From the NCBI GenBank assembly GCA_963824105.1, contig CAWGNN010000008.1:62001-126000 (forward strand): DNA of 64,000 nucleotides. The letters run 5' to 3'. Positions within the stretch are counted from its first letter, which is position 1. Each line of letters starts with the position of its first letter. The translations under genes and the position numbers were made by a program. This document shows positions 45,093 through 54,656 of the stretch, one piece after another. Under the pieces are notes generated by a model, which saw only the letters and a list, made by a program, of their open reading frames with translations, searched no databases and was not told where the DNA came from. The DNA comes from CAWDVB01 sp963824105. GTDB taxonomy: Bacteria; Actinomycetota; Actinomycetes; Propionibacteriales; Nocardioidaceae.

Positions 45093-45560
45093 GTGCAGGC
45101 CAAAGAGCTCGCTGAGCCCTACCCCACGATCCGGCTCGACTCGACTGTCCTGGATGCCGCTCGCACCCTGGCGGAACGGCGGCTCCCCGGCCTCATCGTT
45201 GTGGATGAGAACAACCACCCTCGAGCCGTGCTGCCGGCCTCCCAGGTGCTTCGCCTGCTGATCCCCCAGTACGTCCAGGACGACCCCACCCTGGCTCGGG
45301 TGCTCGACGACTCCGGGGCCGAGCTGCCCATTCACGAACTCGAGGGCAAGACGGTCGAGGAGCTGCTGCGCGCCGACCACGTCAAGCCGCCGATTGCGGT
45401 GCCCGATGACACCGTGATGGAGGTTGCTGCCGTGATGACGAGCAGCCGCAGCCCGCTGCTCGCCGTGGTGGAAAGCGATGCCAAGGACTCGCCCCTGATC
45501 GGGGTCATCACCGTGACCCGCCTTCTCGCCCACATCCTCTCGGCGAACGATCCCGCCTGA
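45093..45560 (+). CDS. CBS-domain pair protein
   Basis: 155 residues from GTG 45093. Two CBS motifs make a Bateman module: [20 protein letters not shown] with [17 protein letters not shown], and [19 protein letters not shown] with [20 protein letters not shown]. Such modules bind adenine nucleotides and gate partner proteins. No catalytic domain is present. Divergent position beside the ion transporter suggests that it regulates that transporter; this is inference. It is 35 bases before nth. Confidence 0.9.
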   Translation: MQAKELAEPYPTIRLDSTVLDAARTLAERRLPGLIVVDENNHPRAVLPASQVLRLLIPQYVQDDPTLARVLDDSGAELPIHELEGKTVEELLRADHVKPPIAVPDDTVMEVAAVMTSSRSPLLAVVESDAKDSPLIGVITVTRLLAHILSANDPA

Positions 45561-45595
45561 TCCCAGCCTTGGCCCCAGCCGTAGGCTCATGGCCC

Positions 45596-46315
45596 ATGAG
45601 CACCAGTCCGGACCTGGCTGCCGAGTCACTGCTTGCGCTCAAGCGACGGGCCCGCCGCATTGACAAGGTCCTGGGTGAGACCTATCCGGACGCCAAGGCC
45701 GAGTTGGACTTCGAGTCCCCCTTCCAGCTGCTCGTGGTGACCGTTCTCTCGGCCCAGACCACCGATAAGCGGGTGAACTCGGTCAGCCCGGCACTGTTCG
45801 CCCGCTACCCCGATGCTGCCGCGCTGGCCGGTGCCGACCGCGGGGACCTGGAGGCGATCGTCCAGCCGACCGGCTTCTTCCGTGCGAAGTCCGAGTCGCT
45901 GCTGAAGCTGGCCCACGCGCTCGTCGAGCGGTTCGGCGGAGAGGTCCCTGGACGGCTCGACGACCTGGTCACCCTTCCCGGAGTCGGACGGAAGACGGCC
46001 AACGTGGTGCTTGGGAACGCGTTCGGTGTGCCAGGCATCACGGTGGACACCCACTTCGGTCGTCTGGCACGTCGCTTCGGCTGGACCCAGGAGACCGATC
46101 CGGTGAAGGTCGAGCACGAGGTCGGGGCACTCTTCGTCAAGCGTGACTGGACGATGCTGAGCCACCATCTGATCTGGCACGGCCGACGGATCTGTCACGC
46201 GCGCAAGCCCGCCTGCGGTGCCTGTCCGGTCGCTCACTGGTGCCCGTCGTACGGCGAGGGCCCGACCGACCCCGACGAGGCCGCCAAGCTCGTGCGCACC
46301 GAAGGCCGGGCATGA
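45596..46315 (+). CDS. nth: Endonuclease III
   Basis: 239 residues from ATG 45596. The helix-hairpin-helix [20 protein letters not shown] has the catalytic Lys, [11 protein letters not shown] has the catalytic Asp, and [17 protein letters not shown] forms the C-terminal [4Fe-4S] cluster. It removes oxidised pyrimidines in base excision repair. It is next to crp-region genes as in M. tuberculosis (Rv3674c), and its stop overlaps the TlpA-like start. Confidence 0.96.
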   Translation: MSTSPDLAAESLLALKRRARRIDKVLGETYPDAKAELDFESPFQLLVVTVLSAQTTDKRVNSVSPALFARYPDAAALAGADRGDLEAIVQPTGFFRAKSESLLKLAHALVERFGGEVPGRLDDLVTLPGVGRKTANVVLGNAFGVPGITVDTHFGRLARRFGWTQETDPVKVEHEVGALFVKRDWTMLSHHLIWHGRRICHARKPACGACPVAHWCPSYGEGPTDPDEAAKLVRTEGRA

Positions 46316-46944
46316 GGGTGCGGCGTCGCGCACGCCAGGTGGGGGCGGTCCCGGCGATGGCGATGGTGATGGTCCTGGCGGCGTGCTCCGGCGCAGCGAC
46401 CACGGCTCCGACCGCGACTTCGGCGCCGCCCAGCTCGCGTGTCGTCGTCGACAACCCGGAGCTGGCCGCGCTTCGCGCCCAGGCGGGCCTCGCCCCGTGC
46501 GTCGCCGGCAAAGCAGCGCCGGTGAGCGGCGGCCTGCCGTCGATCACATTGCCCTGCCTGGGCGGCGGCACCTCAGTCGATCTGTCCTCGCTCCGGGGGC
46601 CGATGGTCATCAGCATGTTCGCGTCCTGGTGCACCTACTGTCCGGGCGAGATGCCGTACTTCGAACGACTGAAGAAGGAGTACTCCGGTCGACTGACCGT
46701 GTCCGCGATCGACTTCGAGGACTCGGACCCCGCCGGGGCACTCCGCATGCTGCAGCAGCAGGGGGCGGACTACGCGGCGCTGGCAGATCCCGGTGGCGAC
46801 CTCCACGTGCCGTTGCGGGTCCGGGGCCTTCCCGGTCTGATCCTGGTGCATCGCGACGGGACCTACACGGTTGGCTACTTCGTGCTCAAGGACTACGCCC
46901 AGTTGAAGCAGAAGGTGGAGGCCGAGCTCGGATCCGAGCTCTAG
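46312..46944 (+). CDS. TlpA-like thioredoxin-fold lipoprotein
   Basis: 210 residues. A basic N-terminus, hydrophobic core and VLAACSG lipobox mark it as a lipoprotein. A low-complexity Ala/Thr/Ser linker follows, then a thioredoxin-like domain with WCTYC in the [19 protein letters not shown] context and the cis-Pro loop [12 protein letters not shown]. It acts outside the membrane in disulfide exchange. It is equivalent by place to Rv3673c. There is an extra Cys pair before the domain (PCVAGKA, LPCLGG). Confidence 0.92.
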   Translation: MRVRRRARQVGAVPAMAMVMVLAACSGAATTAPTATSAPPSSRVVVDNPELAALRAQAGLAPCVAGKAAPVSGGLPSITLPCLGGGTSVDLSSLRGPMVISMFASWCTYCPGEMPYFERLKKEYSGRLTVSAIDFEDSDPAGALRMLQQQGADYAALADPGGDLHVPLRVRGLPGLILVHRDGTYTVGYFVLKDYAQLKQKVEAELGSEL

Positions 46945-46997
46945 CCAGTCGTGACGTCAGCCGGACTCCCGTTCCCCTCCTCGGTACCCTCGGACAC

Positions 46998-47705
46998 ATG
47001 AGCGACGAGGCAGGGGAGCAGCCGGCTGATCCGAACCTGCCTGCGTGGCTCGAGCCGGTGCGGCAGAGCCTGGGCGGGATCGGGTTGGGAGATCTGACGC
47101 GAATGCTTCCGCCCCCGGACCTCGAGATGAGGAAGAGCGCGGTTCTGATCCTCTTCGGTGACGGTACGGACGGACCGGATGTGCTGCTCACCGAACGGGC
47201 CCACGACATGCGGTCGCATCCGGGTCAGGTGTCGTTCCCGGGCGGTTCGGCAGATCCCGGTGAGACCCCGGAACAGACGGCGCTGCGCGAAGCGGAGGAG
47301 GAGACCGGGCTCGACCAGAGCGGCGTGGACCTGTTCGGCCGGCTTCCTGAGCTGTGGCTCCCGCCGAGCAATCATGCGGTGACCCCGGTGCTGGGGTACT
47401 GGAGGGTCGCCACCCCGGTCCATGCGGTCGATCCGCGGGAGGTGCACTCCATCCACCGGGTGACCATCGAGCATCTCCTCGAGCCCGATCATCGAGCGTC
47501 GGTGCACCACCCGTCGGGCTTCGTCGGCCCCGGGTTCCTCATCGGTCCCGACCGGGACCTGATCCTGTGGGGCTTCACGGCGGGTATCCTCTCCCGCCTG
47601 TTCGACTACGTCGGCTGGACACGTCCGTGGGACGAGTCCCGCACGGCGGAGCTGCCCGAGTACATGACCCAGTGGCCCCTGACAGCGGCGGAGGAACGGC
47701 GTTGA
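46998..47705 (+). CDS. NUDIX CoA pyrophosphatase-like protein
   Basis: 235 residues from ATG 46998. The complete Nudix box runs from FPGGSADPGETPEQ to ALREAEEETGL, and a TERAHDMRSHPGQVSFPGG stretch precedes it. The latter includes the UPF0035 signature of CoA pyrophosphatases, which split CoA to 4'-phosphopantetheine and 3',5'-ADP. The place fits Rv3672c. The stop overlaps the TTG start of marP. Confidence 0.93.
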   Translation: MSDEAGEQPADPNLPAWLEPVRQSLGGIGLGDLTRMLPPPDLEMRKSAVLILFGDGTDGPDVLLTERAHDMRSHPGQVSFPGGSADPGETPEQTALREAEEETGLDQSGVDLFGRLPELWLPPSNHAVTPVLGYWRVATPVHAVDPREVHSIHRVTIEHLLEPDHRASVHHPSGFVGPGFLIGPDRDLILWGFTAGILSRLFDYVGWTRPWDESRTAELPEYMTQWPLTAAEERR

Positions 47706-48874
47706 ACCTCTTGGACTGGATCCTGGTCTTCGTCGTCCTGGCCTACGGGCTCTCGGGCTACTGGCAGGGCTTCATCACCGGCGCCTTCTCCACTCTCGGC
47801 CTCTTGGGTGGAGGTCTGTTGGGGATCTGGCTGGTCCCCATGTTCTTCGGCAGCGGGCAGCCGTCGCTGATGACGTCCGTTGGCGCGATCGGTGTCGTCC
47901 TGGTCGCTGCATCGGTGGGGCAGGCCTTGCTGCAGTTCGCGGGAACGCGTATCCGGAACAGGATCCACTGGCGTCCGGTGCGGGCAATCGACGCCGTGGG
48001 TGGCGCGGCACTGAGCGTCGCGGCCGTGCTGACCATCACCTGGGCGCTGGGTGTGGCTGTGTCCAGCGCTGGTATCCCCTGGCTGAGCGTGAACGTCCGC
48101 TCCTCAACCGTCTTGAGCACGGTCAACCGCTTCATGCCCAGTACTGCGGCTCAGTCTCTCAACACCTTCGCCGACACCATCGGCACCAACATCTTCCCCC
48201 GCTTCCTCGAGCCCTTCGCTCAGGAGCAGATCACCAACGTCTCCCCGCCTCCGGCCAATGCCGTGAAGGACAAGGATGTGATCGCTGCCGCCGCGAGTGT
48301 GGTCAAGGTGCGCGGCGACAATGTATGTGGCCGAGGCGTCGAGGGCAGTGGTTTCGTCTTTGCCCCTCGGCACGTGATGACCAACGCCCACGTTGTGGCT
48401 GGGGTGAGGAAGCCCGATGTCCTGATCGGCGGCAAAGAGCTGCCCGCCACGGTCGTCTACTTCGATCCTGAGGTCGACGTGGCCGTGTTATGGGTTCCGC
48501 ATCTGAGGGCGCCGACTCTCGCCTTCGAGCCGACAGGTCAAAGCGGTGAGGGGGGCGCGGTGCTCGGCTACCCCAACGACGGTCCCTACACGGTGGAGCC
48601 GGCCCGGATTCGAGACCAGCAGAACCTCCGTAGCCCTGACATCTACGGCGATGGCACCGTCATCCGGGAGGTCTTCTCGGTCCGTTCCCTCGTCCGCCCC
48701 GGTAACTCCGGGGGACCGCTGCTCGCCCTGAACGGCAAGGTTCTGGGAGTGGTCTTCGCAGCCTCGCTCACCGACAAGCAGACCGGCTACGTCCTCACCG
48801 CCCACGAGGTGGCTGCCGCAGCCGTGGCGGGTCAGCAGGCGACCCAGCAGGTCGGCACGCAGGGCTGCACCTAG
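47702..48874 (+). CDS. marP: Membrane-anchored serine protease MarP-like
   Basis: 390 residues from a TTG that overlaps the previous stop. Four N-terminal membrane helices of the colicin-V-production type are followed by a periplasmic chymotrypsin-like domain with triad H230 (TNAHVV), D259 (VDVAVL) and S336 (GNSGGPL). C209 and C389 lie at the same places as the redox-sensitive disulfide of M. tuberculosis MarP (Rv3671c), which protects the cell from acid. Triad spacing is nearly identical to that protein. It converges with the holin-like gene. Confidence 0.94.
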   Translation: MNLLDWILVFVVLAYGLSGYWQGFITGAFSTLGLLGGGLLGIWLVPMFFGSGQPSLMTSVGAIGVVLVAASVGQALLQFAGTRIRNRIHWRPVRAIDAVGGAALSVAAVLTITWALGVAVSSAGIPWLSVNVRSSTVLSTVNRFMPSTAAQSLNTFADTIGTNIFPRFLEPFAQEQITNVSPPPANAVKDKDVIAAAASVVKVRGDNVCGRGVEGSGFVFAPRHVMTNAHVVAGVRKPDVLIGGKELPATVVYFDPEVDVAVLWVPHLRAPTLAFEPTGQSGEGGAVLGYPNDGPYTVEPARIRDQQNLRSPDIYGDGTVIREVFSVRSLVRPGNSGGPLLALNGKVLGVVFAASLTDKQTGYVLTAHEVAAAAVAGQQATQQVGTQGCT

Positions 48875-48890
48875 TCGGCGCGGCGCCGGG

Positions 48891-49280
48891 TCAACGCGTG
48901 AAGAGCTCCTTGGTCTTCTGAGCCTGGTCGATCGACTTCTCGGGGATCTGCACCTTCTTGGTGAGGCGGAACCCCACGAAGCCCGCGACAGCGGCGATGA
49001 CCAGCAGCCCTGCAACGACGATGAGGAACGACCACGCGAGGCCGAGGCCGGTGAGGTTGATCAGGTAGACGACGCCGAACAGCAGGAGGATCAGTGCCTG
49101 GAGGACCAGGAACCCTGCGAGCAGGAACAGGGCGACCGCCGTGCCGCCGAGGCGGACGCTGATCCGGAGCTCCTCCTTGGCAAGGGCGATCTCGTTCTGA
49201 ACCAGCGTCGAGATGTCTCGCGTGGCGTTCGACACCAGCTCGCCGATGCTCAGCTGGTAGCGCGGGTCGGTCTTGCTCAT
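48891..49280 (-). CDS. Phage-holin-family (DUF1469-type) small membrane protein
   Basis: 129 residues. An amphipathic start (SIGELVSNATRDISTLVQNEIALAKEELR) is followed by two membrane helices and a short cytoplasmic tail. This is the layout of the actinobacterial Holin-X/DUF1469 group, which despite its name is chromosomal and not a lysis protein. Function unknown. NhaA follows upstream on the same strand, 24 bases away. Confidence 0.85.
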   Translation of the reverse strand: MSKTDPRYQLSIGELVSNATRDISTLVQNEIALAKEELRISVRLGGTAVALFLLAGFLVLQALILLLFGVVYLINLTGLGLAWSFLIVVAGLLVIAAVAGFVGFRLTKKVQIPEKSIDQAQKTKELFTR

Positions 49281-49304
49281 CGCAACTCCCTTCGCGGCCC
49301 GACT

Positions 49305-50510
49305 CTAGAGGGTGTCTGGTTCCTGGTCACCTGCCGGATGGCCCTTTCGGTCCAGGCGGAACATGACTGCCGCCAGAAGCCCGGCCCCCAGCGACCCGAT
49401 GAGGATCGCACTCTTGGCAAGGTCCGCGGTCTCTCCGGAGAAGGAGAGCTCGGCCACCAGCAGGGCGACGGTGAACCCGATTCCGGCGACGGCTGCGACC
49501 CCGGCGATGCTCCGCCAGGTGAGCCCTTCGCCGAGCTCGGCCCGGGTCAGCTTGGTCGCCAGCCAGGCACCGCCGAGGACTCCGGCCGGCTTGCCCACGA
49601 GGAGCCCGAGCACCACACCGAGCACGACCGGGTTGGTGATGAACCCACCCCCCAGGTGGAGTTCCACCCCGGCGGCGGTGAAGGCGAAGATGGGTACGGC
49701 GAGGCCGGCGGACCAGGGTCCGAGGGTGTGCTCGAGGTGCTCTGCCGGGGAGGAGGTCTCACCCTCGTCGGGCCGGACGCGCGTCGCCAGGCCCATGGCC
49801 ACCCCGGCGATGGTGGCGTGGACCCCGCCCTCGTGAGTCGCCCACCAGATGCCGAGAGCGAGCGGCACGTACAGGATCCACGGCTCGCCGCGGAAGCGCT
49901 GCAGGAAGACGAAGACCGCCAGCCCACCCAGGGCCGCCAGCAGCCAGAAGACGTGGATCTCCTCGGTGTAGAAGAGCGCGATGACCGCGATCACGATGAG
50001 GTCGTCCACGATGGCCAGCGAGAGCAGGAACGCCCGAAGCTGAGACGGCAGATTCGGAGCCACCACGGCGAGCACGGCCAGGGCGAAGGCGATGTCAGTG
50101 GCGGCGGGGATGGCCCAGCCTGCGGGCCTGCCCTCCGACCCGAGGTTGGCCACGGCGTAGATCAGCGCGGGGATGGCGACACCGCACGCAGCCGCGACGA
50201 CCGGGACAACCGCGTCGGAGAGGTTGCGCAGAGAGCCCAGGAGCAGCTCACGCTTGAGCTCCAACCCCGCGAGGTAGAAGAAGATCGCCAGCAGCCCGTC
50301 GGCCGCCCAGACGGCAACGTCCATCGGCCCGAGCTCGAGATGGATCAATGACTGGTAGCTGTCTCGCCAGGGGGAGTTCGCCCAGATCAAGGCGATGACC
50401 GAGGCCGCCAGAACGACCGCGCCGCCCACGGTCTCCTGGCGGAGGAGCTCGGCCACGACTCGCCCTTCTCCGAGCTCCAGTGCCGGGAGGAAGCGCAGGC
50501 GACGGGTCAT
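49305..50510 (-). CDS. nhaA: Na+/H+ antiporter NhaA
   Basis: 401 residues from ATG 50510, preceded by GAGGAG. The NhaA family helices are clear: LIWANSPWRDSYQ, FFYLAGLELKRELLLGSL, AIPAATDIAFALAVLAV and LSLAIVDDLIVIAVIA, the last with the two Asp that bind Na+. It exports Na+ in exchange for protons, driven by the proton gradient, and is active at high pH in E. coli. The frame stays open well upstream of the chosen start, but without family sequence. Confidence 0.95.
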   Translation of the reverse strand: MTRRLRFLPALELGEGRVVAELLRQETVGGAVVLAASVIALIWANSPWRDSYQSLIHLELGPMDVAVWAADGLLAIFFYLAGLELKRELLLGSLRNLSDAVVPVVAAACGVAIPALIYAVANLGSEGRPAGWAIPAATDIAFALAVLAVVAPNLPSQLRAFLLSLAIVDDLIVIAVIALFYTEEIHVFWLLAALGGLAVFVFLQRFRGEPWILYVPLALGIWWATHEGGVHATIAGVAMGLATRVRPDEGETSSPAEHLEHTLGPWSAGLAVPIFAFTAAGVELHLGGGFITNPVVLGVVLGLLVGKPAGVLGGAWLATKLTRAELGEGLTWRSIAGVAAVAGIGFTVALLVAELSFSGETADLAKSAILIGSLGAGLLAAVMFRLDRKGHPAGDQEPDTL

Positions 50511-50605
50511 CGGTCTCCTCGGGAAGCGGGGCGATCCCGTCATCGTAGCCAGCACGGCGCCTGCCTGCTCGAGTCTGTGACCCCCCGGGCACCGGGTCGC
50601 AGCGG

Positions 50606-51361
50606 CTAGAGCTCGCGGCGGCGGGACAGGGCCAGCGCTGTCCACCAGCACAGGGCGCCCAGCAGCGCCGTGACCACCAGGGCGGGCCAGAGCTCGATGA
50701 CTGACGTGCCCGTGCTGAGCTCGGCCAACGAGCCCAGGAGCCGGGTCGGGAGCCAGCGGCCGATCGCGGGAACCACGCCGAAGATCGGGATCACCAGCAG
50801 CGTCGCCAAGGACGCCATGACGACTGCCAGCGTGCCGCGGAGGGCCTGGGCGAAAGCGGTCACGAGCAGGACGACGAACCCGGTCGCGACCAATCCGATG
50901 AGGACGGACTCCGCCAGAGCTGCCCAGGGGAGCGGCCCGAGCAGGATCGCCGTCTCGTAGGCGGCTGCCACGGTGCCGAGCAGCTGGGCGAGGCCGGCGG
51001 CAACGCCCACCACGACGACTCGGGGCAGCAGAAGCCGGCTCAGCTCCGGCACTCGCGTGCGCAGGAAGACGCCCATCTCGGCCGGCCTGTCCAACGCAAC
51101 CGACCCGGCCGCCACGATCACGACGACGAGGGTGCCGATCTGGGCGGCATCGCCGGAGTACTGCGTCAAGGCGGCGCCCACCGTTGGGGTCGGCAGGGTG
51201 AGGCTCGCACCCTGCATCGAGCTTTGGAACCACGACAGGATCTTCTCGAGGTACCGCGTGGTGATCGGGTCGGTGAGCCCGAAGAACAGATACACGCCGA
51301 CCAGGGCGACGATCCGACGGGTCCGGATCAGGCGGGCGATCTCGAGCTTCCAGAGGGTCAT
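50606..51361 (-). CDS. ABC-2 type transporter permease
   Basis: 251 residues from ATG 51361. Six membrane helices, beginning ARLIRTRRIVALVGVYLFFG and ending LVVTALLGALCWWTALAL. A VALDRPAEMGVFLRTRVP segment follows the second helix. Its start overlaps the stop of the ATPase gene by 4 bases. With that ATPase it should export a lipid, peptide or drug; the cargo cannot be inferred. Confidence 0.88.
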   Translation of the reverse strand: MTLWKLEIARLIRTRRIVALVGVYLFFGLTDPITTRYLEKILSWFQSSMQGASLTLPTPTVGAALTQYSGDAAQIGTLVVVIVAAGSVALDRPAEMGVFLRTRVPELSRLLLPRVVVVGVAAGLAQLLGTVAAAYETAILLGPLPWAALAESVLIGLVATGFVVLLVTAFAQALRGTLAVVMASLATLLVIPIFGVVPAIGRWLPTRLLGSLAELSTGTSVIELWPALVVTALLGALCWWTALALSRRREL

Positions 51362-52233
51362 CGGGTCAGCTCCAAGAACACGTCCTCCAGTGTTGCCTCG
51401 TCCGAGGTGAGCGACACCAGGCCGACACCGCACTCCGCCACCAGCGGGGCGATCCGCGTCCTCGCCGCGGAGATGTCGTGGGTGGTGATGCGCAAGACGC
51501 GACTGCCCCGCTCCGCGACGCCGTCGACCCACTCCTCGCGTTCCAGAGCCGTCCTCAAGGCATCGGTGGCAGCGGTGAGCTCAACTCTCAGGGCGCGGGA
51601 GCCGCGGCCGAGCAGATCCTCTAGGGGCCCTTGGAAGAGCAGGCGGCCCCGATCGAGGATCGCGACCCGATCGCACACCGACTCGACGTCGGTGAGCAGG
51701 TGGCTGGAGAAGAGCACCGTGGCGTCGGCGCGCATCGAGCCGATCAGGTCCAGGACCTCACGGCGGCCGAGCGGGTCCAGGGCCGATGCCGGCTCGTCGA
51801 GCATCAGCAGGCGTGGCCGTGCCACCACCGCCGTGGCCAGGCCGAGCCGTTGCAGCATCCCTCGGGAGTATCCGCCGGACTGAAGCCCGGCGGCGTCCGA
51901 GAGGCCGGCTTGGGCCAGCACCTCATCGACGCGTTCCTCGTCCACCGACCCGGTGGTCAGCCGGAGGGCGAGCTGGACCACCTCCCGCCCGGTGAGCCAG
52001 GGATCGAAGCGCGGGGTGTCCGGCAGCAACGCGACCTGATCGCGGGCCACGTCGACGTGAACGGTCCCCTCGGTGGGTCGCCGCAGCGCGGCGAGCAGGC
52101 CGAGCAACGTTGACTTGCCGGCGCCGTTCGGGCCGACGAGCCCGGTGACGCTGCCGGTTGGCACCTCGAAGTCGACACTGTCGAGAGCGCGGGTCGGGCC
52201 GTACTGCTTGGACAGGGAAGCCGTGCGGATCAC
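51358..52233 (-). CDS. ABC transporter ATP-binding protein
   Basis: 291 residues from GTG 52233. Walker A is GPNGAGKSTLLGLL, the signature YSRGMLQRLGLATA, Walker B LLMLDEPASALDP and the H-loop FSSHLLTDVESVCDRVAIL. A C-terminal extension of about 75 residues follows. It overlaps the small membrane gene upstream and the permease downstream by 4 bases each, so the three form one operon. Confidence 0.93.
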   Translation of the reverse strand: MIRTASLSKQYGPTRALDSVDFEVPTGSVTGLVGPNGAGKSTLLGLLAALRRPTEGTVHVDVARDQVALLPDTPRFDPWLTGREVVQLALRLTTGSVDEERVDEVLAQAGLSDAAGLQSGGYSRGMLQRLGLATAVVARPRLLMLDEPASALDPLGRREVLDLIGSMRADATVLFSSHLLTDVESVCDRVAILDRGRLLFQGPLEDLLGRGSRALRVELTAATDALRTALEREEWVDGVAERGSRVLRITTHDISAARTRIAPLVAECGVGLVSLTSDEATLEDVFLELTR

Positions 52234-52439
52234 GCGGCCCCCTCGCTCTTCGGCGTGCCACGCCCGACGAGGAGATAGATGATCCCGCCGGTGGGGACCG
52301 ACAGCAGAGTGATCGCCATCCAGGCCCATCGGGGCAGGTAGCGGACGTCGCGCTTCACGATGTCGATCAGGCACCAGACCTCGAAGACCAGGAGCACCAG
52401 GATCACCGGGGCCAGGGCTGCGACGATTGATCCGTGCAC
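52230..52439 (-). CDS. PLDc_N-type small membrane protein
   Basis: 69 residues from GTG 52439, after a AAGGAGG site. Two membrane helices (VILVLLVFEVWCLIDIV; WMAITLLSVPTGGIIYLLVG) with the LPRWAWM turn between them and a final GRG agree with the PLDc_N (phospholipase D N-terminal) two-helix module, here standing alone. Overlap with the ATPase gene suggests a link to that exporter. Confidence 0.82.
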   Translation of the reverse strand: MHGSIVAALAPVILVLLVFEVWCLIDIVKRDVRYLPRWAWMAITLLSVPTGGIIYLLVGRGTPKSEGAA

Positions 52440-52498
52440 TCAACCTCCTTGTGTGGGGCTTGCGTGCGGGGGATATGTCCCGCGAGGACCGCGGAGCA

Positions 52499-52544
52499 CA
52501 CTACAGGGGCAGACGCTCCGTGCTGAGCGCCTGCCCCTGTAGTG
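52499..52544 (-). terminator. Hairpin terminator downstream of acs
   Basis: A perfect 14-bp stem CACTACAGGGGCAG/CTGCCCCTGTAGTG with a further 5-bp stem CGCTC/GAGCG inside. It sits 20 bases past the acs stop and before the next gene on that strand. There is no T-run, as is common for actinobacterial terminators. Confidence 0.7.
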
Positions 52545-52564
52545 AGGGATGGCCTCGCGCCGGG

Positions 52565-54529
52565 TCAGTCCTCGGCGGAGGTCTTCAGACCCTCCGAGAT
52601 CATGCTCATCACCGATGAGTCCGCCAAGGTGGTGACGTCGCCGATGTCGCGCTTCTCGGCGACGTCGCGAAGCAAGCGGCGCATGATCTTGCCGGACCGC
52701 GTCTTGGGCAGCTCCGGCACGACCATGACGGTCCGCGGCTTGGCGATGGGGCCGATCTCGTGTGCGACGTGGTCGCGCAGCTCCTTGACGACCTCGGCAC
52801 CGCCGTCGCCGGCCGACGCGCGCAGGATGACGAAGGCAACCGGTGCCTGCCCGGTCATCGCGTCGGTGGCGCCGACCACGGCCGCCTCGGCGACCTTCGG
52901 GTGCGACACCAGGGCCGACTCGATCTCGGTGGTCGACAAACGGTGACCCGACACGTTCATGACGTCATCGACCCGGCCGAGCAGCCAGATGTCGCCGTCC
53001 TCGTCCTTCTTGGCGCCGTCACCGGCGAAGTAGCGTCCGGGGAAGCGCGACCAGTAGGTGTCCTTGTAGCGCTGGTCGTCGCCCCACAGGGTGCGGAGCA
53101 TTGCGGGCCAGGGCTCGGTCAGGATGAGGTAGCCACCGGAGCCGTTGGGCACCGAGTTGCCTGCGTCGTCGACGACGTCGGCGCTGACCCCGGGGATCGG
53201 GGTCATGGCGGAACCGGGCTTGCCGGCGGTCACACCGGGAAGCGGGCTGATCATGATCATTCCGGTCTCGGTCTGCCACCAAGTGTCCACGACCGGGCAG
53301 CGATCACCGCCGATGTGCTCGCGGTACCACATGTAGGCCTCGGGGTTGATCGGCTCGCCGACCGACCCGAGGATGCGCAGCGTCGACATGTCGAACTTCG
53401 CGGGGATTTCGTCCCCCCACTTCATGAAGGTGCGGATCGCAGTGGGCGCGGTGTACAGGATCGTCACGCCGTACTGCTGGATGATCTCCCACAGCCGACC
53501 CTTGTGCGGGGTGTCCGGGGTGCCTTCGTACATCACCTCGGTCACGCCGTTGGCGAGCGGCCCGTAGACGATGTAGGAGTGCCCGGTCACCCAGCCGATA
53601 TCGGCCGCGCACCAGTAGACGTCCTTGTCCGGTTTGAGGTCGAAGATCGCGTTGTGGGTGTACGACGTACCGACCATGTAGCCGCCGGTCGTGTGGAGGA
53701 TGCCCTTGGGCTTGCCGGTCGTGCCCGACGTGTACATGACGTACAGCGGGTGCTCGGCATCGAACGCCTCAGGGGTGTGCTGGTCGGACTGCTTGTCGAC
53801 CACGTCGTGCCACCAGACGTCGCGTCCGTCGACCCAGCTGCCCTCGGGCAGGTCCTGGCCCGTCCGGCGGATGACGATGACGTTGCGGACACCCGGGGTC
53901 GAGGGAAGGGCCTCGTCCACGGCCGGCTTCAGCGCGGCTGGTGCGCCGCGTCGGTAGCCGCCGTCGGCGGTGATGACGAGCTTGGCGTCACAGTCCTGGA
54001 TCCGGTCGATCAGCGCCTGCGCGGAGAAGCCGCCGAAGACCACGGTGTGCGGAGCGCCGATCCGCGCGCACGCGAGCATGGCGATGACGGTCTCGGGAAT
54101 CATCGGCGTGTAGATCGCGATGCGATCCCCGGCCTTGATCCCCAGCTCGGTCAGTGCGTTTGCGGCCTTGGATACCTCCGACAGGAGGTCGGAGTAGGTC
54201 AGGTCTCGGGTGTCACCGGGCTCACCCACCCAGTGGATGGCGACCTTGTCGCCCTTGCCGGCCTCCACGTGACGGTCGAGGCAGTTGTATGAGGCGTTGA
54301 GCTTGCCCCCGACGAACCACTTGGCGAACGGAGCGTCGCTCCAGTCGAGGACCTGGGTGAATGGCTCCGCCCAAGTGATGCGCTCGGCGGCCTTGCCCCA
54401 GAACGCCAACCGGTCGGCCTTCGCCTCGTCATACGCGGCGGCAGTCACATTGGCGTTTGCGGCGAGCTCCGCTGGGGGCGGGAAACTGCGGGTTTCGTGA
54501 AGAAGGTTGGACAGCGTCTCTTCGGACAT
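52565..54529 (-). CDS. acs: Acetyl-CoA synthetase (AMP-forming)
   Basis: 654 residues, ATG after CAGGAG. It has the acetyl-CoA synthetase N-terminal domain, the ATP motif YTSGTTGKPKGILHTTGGY, the DTWWQTETG motif, and the hinge GRVDDVMNVSGHRLS. The C-terminal Lys in PKTRSGKIMRRLLRD is the residue that is acetylated to switch such enzymes off. It makes acetyl-CoA from acetate, ATP and CoA. It corresponds to Rv3667 by position and is next to a SatP-type channel. Confidence 0.97.
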   Translation of the reverse strand: MSEETLSNLLHETRSFPPPAELAANANVTAAAYDEAKADRLAFWGKAAERITWAEPFTQVLDWSDAPFAKWFVGGKLNASYNCLDRHVEAGKGDKVAIHWVGEPGDTRDLTYSDLLSEVSKAANALTELGIKAGDRIAIYTPMIPETVIAMLACARIGAPHTVVFGGFSAQALIDRIQDCDAKLVITADGGYRRGAPAALKPAVDEALPSTPGVRNVIVIRRTGQDLPEGSWVDGRDVWWHDVVDKQSDQHTPEAFDAEHPLYVMYTSGTTGKPKGILHTTGGYMVGTSYTHNAIFDLKPDKDVYWCAADIGWVTGHSYIVYGPLANGVTEVMYEGTPDTPHKGRLWEIIQQYGVTILYTAPTAIRTFMKWGDEIPAKFDMSTLRILGSVGEPINPEAYMWYREHIGGDRCPVVDTWWQTETGMIMISPLPGVTAGKPGSAMTPIPGVSADVVDDAGNSVPNGSGGYLILTEPWPAMLRTLWGDDQRYKDTYWSRFPGRYFAGDGAKKDEDGDIWLLGRVDDVMNVSGHRLSTTEIESALVSHPKVAEAAVVGATDAMTGQAPVAFVILRASAGDGGAEVVKELRDHVAHEIGPIAKPRTVMVVPELPKTRSGKIMRRLLRDVAEKRDIGDVTTLADSSVMSMISEGLKTSAED

Positions 54530-54590
54530 GCTGGCTCCTGCCTGGAGGGAGTGTGTTCTCCCCTTTGAGACTATGCGGAAGGGTGTGACC

Positions 54591-54631
54591 GCCGTCCCAC
54601 CCTGCCCCGGAGGACATGGTGGGACGACGGC
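54591..54631 (-). terminator. Hairpin downstream of satP
   Basis: GCCGTCCCACC pairs with GGTGGGACGACGGC (one bulged A). It lies 26 bases past the satP stop and upstream of the acs start, so it should end satP transcription and separate the two units. Confidence 0.6.
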
Positions 54632-54656
54632 CGTTGTACTGCGATGCTGAGCCGGA

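Noticed and set aside
48891..49280. Prophage lysis holin
   Set aside because: No other phage genes exist in the window. The DUF1469-type two-helix proteins are normal chromosomal genes in actinobacteria.
52760..54292. 510-codon + frame opposite acs
   Set aside because: acs is unmistakable on the minus strand and the antisense frame has no recognisable domain.
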